From the NCBI GenBank assembly GCA_019347585.1, contig JAHWLC010000064.1, positions 1-6,539 of the forward strand: DNA of 6,539 nucleotides, in the 5' to 3' direction. The stretch's first letter is position 1, and each line of letters starts with the position of its first letter. The position numbers were made by a program, and so were the translations under genes. This DNA comes from Actinomycetota bacterium (GTDB lineage Bacteria; Actinomycetota; Acidimicrobiia; Spongiisociales; ZC4RG35). The notes under the pieces are model-generated. The model was not told the origin of the DNA, did not search any database, and worked only from the letters and a program-made list of their open reading frames with translations. Shown piece after piece: positions 4,771 to 6,539 of the stretch.

Positions 4771-6224
4771 TGCCCAGGATGGCGATAGCGGGGCCTTCCG
4801 CCGTGGTGACCGGTGCCGGGGCCCGGGTGGCCGAAGGGGGCGGCTCGGTGGTGGATGTCGCGGTCGTCGCGGGGCTGACGGCGATGTGCACCGAGCCCGG
4901 GCTGTGCGCCCCTGCCGGCGGGGGATACCTCACCATTGACGTCCCCGGGAGTCGACCGCTGGTCATCGACTGCTACATGGCCTATCCGGGCCTTGGCTTC
5001 GACGGCGAGCCCGTGCTCCGCGAGGTGAGCATGGACTATGGGGGGATGATGACCACGCTCGTCGGGGCGGGGTCGGTGGCGGTTCCCGGGGCGTTCGCCG
5101 GCCTGGAGACGGCGGCGGCGATGTTCGGCGTCGTGCCCTGGCGCGAGTTGCTCGAGGTGGTGGCCGGGACGGTGGAGGACGGCTTCCCCATGAGCGAGAC
5201 GGCGCGGCTCTACCTGACCTTCGCCGGCGAGCCGATCTTCTCCCAGGACGCCGCGACCCGGGCCGCCCTCTACTCGGGCAACCGGCTGGTCGGGGCGGGG
5301 GAGACCGTGCATTTCGCCGGGTTGGCCGACACGCTGCGGCTGATCGGTGAAGAGGGGGCGGAAGTCTTCTACCGCGGGGAGCTGGGACAAGCCGTGGTCT
5401 CCGACCTCGTCGGGCGAGGCGGGCAACTCACCATGGAGGATCTCGCCTCCTACCGGGTGGAGCTGCGCAACCCGATCGGCGTCGAGGTCGGGGGCTTCGC
5501 CGTCGCCACCAACCCTCCCCCCGCGGTCGGAGGGGTGACGGTGGCGCTCGCCCTCCGCGGTCTGGCCGGCCACTCCCCGAGTGTTCTGGTGCTGACCGAG
5601 TCGCTGATCGCGGCTCTGCGGGCCCGATTCGACGATCTGGCCGCTGATCGTGAGGTGTGGGCCGCCGAAGCACTGGCACGGGCCGGTCTTCGATCGCCCT
5701 CGACCATCGCAGTCTCGGTGGTGGGAGAAGACGGAGCGGCGGTGGCGTTGAGCATGTCCGCCGGCTACGGCGCCGGTGTCATCCCCAGGGGGACCGGGAT
5801 GCTGATGAACAACTCGGTGGGGGAGGTGGAGCTGACCCCGGGCGAGCCACCCGAGCCGGGGGAGAGGATGATGTCGAACATGGCTCCGTCGGTGGGGCGG
5901 GGGGATCGGGGTCTGTTCGCCGTAGGATCTCCCGGTGCGGATCGAATCACCTCGGCCGTGGTCTCCGCGGTGGCGTGGATCGCCGCCGGCGAGGACCTGG
6001 AGACGGCGATCGAGCACCCACGGGCCCATCCCGAGTTCGGCGAGTGGGGAGTGAGGGTCGCCGCGGAGCCGGGACTCGATCTGGAGGGCCTGGAATGGCC
6101 GGTGCGCCAATTCGAGGAGAAGTTCATGTACTTCGGCGGGGTCAACGGAGCGGCGCTGCTCGAGGGTGGGCTCCAAGCCCATGCCGACTCGCGGCGGGCG
6201 GGCCATGCAGTGGTCACCGGCTGA
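4770..6224 (+). CDS. Gamma-glutamyltransferase-family Ntn hydrolase, divergent
   Basis: A 484-residue member of the gamma-glutamyltranspeptidase family (typical length 530-580), numbered from ATG 4770. These proteins cleave themselves before a Thr that becomes the nucleophile. N-terminal marks: VAEGGGSVVDVAVVAGL (20-36) and TEPG..APAGGGYL (41-54). The processing site aligns with RSPS|TIAVSVV, making Thr312 the nucleophile and giving chains of about 311 and 173 residues; GTGMLMNNSVGE (341-352) and GSPGADRI (386-393) follow as expected. Differences from E. coli GGT: no Arg114 equivalent (VIDCYMAYPG instead of LDFREMAP), Thr-His after the nucleophile replaced by Ile-Ala, Asp433 region is G-E, Ser463 is Asn370, and Gly484 is Ala390. 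No signal peptide is visible, so it is likely cytoplasmic, whereas classical GGTs are exported. The substrate is probably not glutathione. GTG 4761 is an alternative start adding three residues. Confidence 0.87.
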   Translation: MPRMAIAGPSAVVTGAGARVAEGGGSVVDVAVVAGLTAMCTEPGLCAPAGGGYLTIDVPGSRPLVIDCYMAYPGLGFDGEPVLREVSMDYGGMMTTLVGAGSVAVPGAFAGLETAAAMFGVVPWRELLEVVAGTVEDGFPMSETARLYLTFAGEPIFSQDAATRAALYSGNRLVGAGETVHFAGLADTLRLIGEEGAEVFYRGELGQAVVSDLVGRGGQLTMEDLASYRVELRNPIGVEVGGFAVATNPPPAVGGVTVALALRGLAGHSPSVLVLTESLIAALRARFDDLAADREVWAAEALARAGLRSPSTIAVSVVGEDGAAVALSMSAGYGAGVIPRGTGMLMNNSVGEVELTPGEPPEPGERMMSNMAPSVGRGDRGLFAVGSPGADRITSAVVSAVAWIAAGEDLETAIEHPRAHPEFGEWGVRVAAEPGLDLEGLEWPVRQFEEKFMYFGGVNGAALLEGGLQAHADSRRAGHAVVTG

Positions 6225-6255
6225 CGAACCCCTAGATCCGGTCACATCCCCCCCG

Positions 6256-6261
6256 TACCTT
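6256..6261 (+). promoter_or_regulatory. Candidate -10 box for comM
   Basis: TACCTT (TANNNT) lies 7 nt before the comM ATG, again consistent with a leaderless transcript; there is no purine-rich ribosome binding site in the 44-nt gap after the GGT-family gene. No clear -35 element is visible. The preceding run of seven C residues (6248-6254) is otherwise unexplained. Confidence 0.4.
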
Positions 6262-6268
6262 CGCTTCC

Positions 6269-6539
6269 ATGTTCGCCGCTACCACATCGGTGGCGCTGGT
6301 CGGGGGAGACGCTAGACAGGTCGAAGTCGAGGTCCACGTCGGCTCGCAGAAGGATGTCTTCAAGCTGAGCGGGCTTCCCGACACAGCCCTCCGCGAGGCC
6401 AAGGACCGGGTGAGGGCTGCGGTCGCCTCATCAGGCGCCCACTTCCCCAACCGAACGGTCACAGTCAACCTCGCGCCCGCCGACCTCCCCAAGGCGGGCA
6501 CCGACTACGACCTCCCCATCGCCCTCGCCGTGCTCGCCG
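6269..6539 (+). CDS. comM: ComM / YifB family Mg-chelatase-like AAA+ ATPase, 5' part
   Basis: Only the first 90 residues are in the window and the frame runs off the end. The start MFAATTSVALVGGDARQVEVEVHVGS, the motif LSGLPDTALREAKDRVRAA (about 33-51), FPNRTVTVNLAPADLPKAGTDYDLPIALAVLA (59-90) are the N-terminal S5-like domain of ComM (YifB). In Gram-negative competent bacteria ComM is a hexameric helicase that extends branch migration during natural transformation; its role in actinobacteria is not established. In the conserved cluster it follows yraN and precedes dprA. Here five accessory genes separate it from yraN and it seems to have its own promoter. The Walker motifs would lie beyond the window. 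Confidence 0.93.
   Translation, partial: MFAATTSVALVGGDARQVEVEVHVGSQKDVFKLSGLPDTALREAKDRVRAAVASSGAHFPNRTVTVNLAPADLPKAGTDYDLPIALAVLA

Noticed and set aside
4734..6245. Minus-strand extension of the deaminase frame to 651 codons opposite the GGT-family gene
   Set aside because: Only the last 147 codons match a family; the rest is His/Pro/Arg-rich shadow sequence of the conserved plus-strand gene.

Overview
The window is high-GC coding DNA from what looks like an actinobacterium. Three things point there: a DUF2469 protein, an actinobacterial family; the gene order trmD-rplS-lepB-DUF2469-yraN-comM, which is the actinobacterial housekeeping neighbourhood; and several starts that look like leaderless mRNAs (a TANNNT box 6-8 nt before an ATG). 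A deep-branching lineage such as Acidimicrobiia would fit, but that is a guess.

Layout. Positions 1-704 hold the 3' part of an odd gene: a soluble repeat protein that runs directly into only the last ~75 residues of an isoprenylcysteine/phospholipid-type methyltransferase. It may be a real fusion or a chimeric join. Then, all on the + strand and tightly packed, come trmD (tRNA m1G37 methyltransferase), rplS (ribosomal protein L19), lepB (signal peptidase I), a DUF2469 gene and a yraN (UPF0102) gene. The 5' ends of lepB and yraN are best explained by CTG start codons, each in a CTGA overlap with the previous stop and each 8 nt after a purine-rich ribosome binding site. Two usual members are missing from their expected places: rimM before trmD, and rnhB between lepB and DUF2469.

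Between yraN and comM, normally neighbours or near neighbours, lies a ~3.1 kb accessory block. It holds a minus-strand pair (37-residue membrane peptide plus 65-residue CPGC/HWHxxC zinc-ribbon protein, GTGA overlap), a plus-strand crotonase, a minus-strand cytosine deaminase of the yeast FCY1 type, and a plus-strand gamma-glutamyltransferase-family Ntn hydrolase. The last lacks an export signal and key glutamate-binding residues. Two very short divergent gaps (26 and 36 bp) carry the probable promoters. The window ends in the first 90 codons of comM (YifB/Mg-chelatase-like ATPase).

Functionally the first half serves translation and protein export. The accessory block looks like small-molecule metabolism (pyrimidine salvage, acyl-CoA chemistry, amide/peptide cleavage) with no clear shared pathway. 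I see no RNA genes, insertion sequences or CRISPR arrays, and no gene-free stretch longer than about 75 bases.
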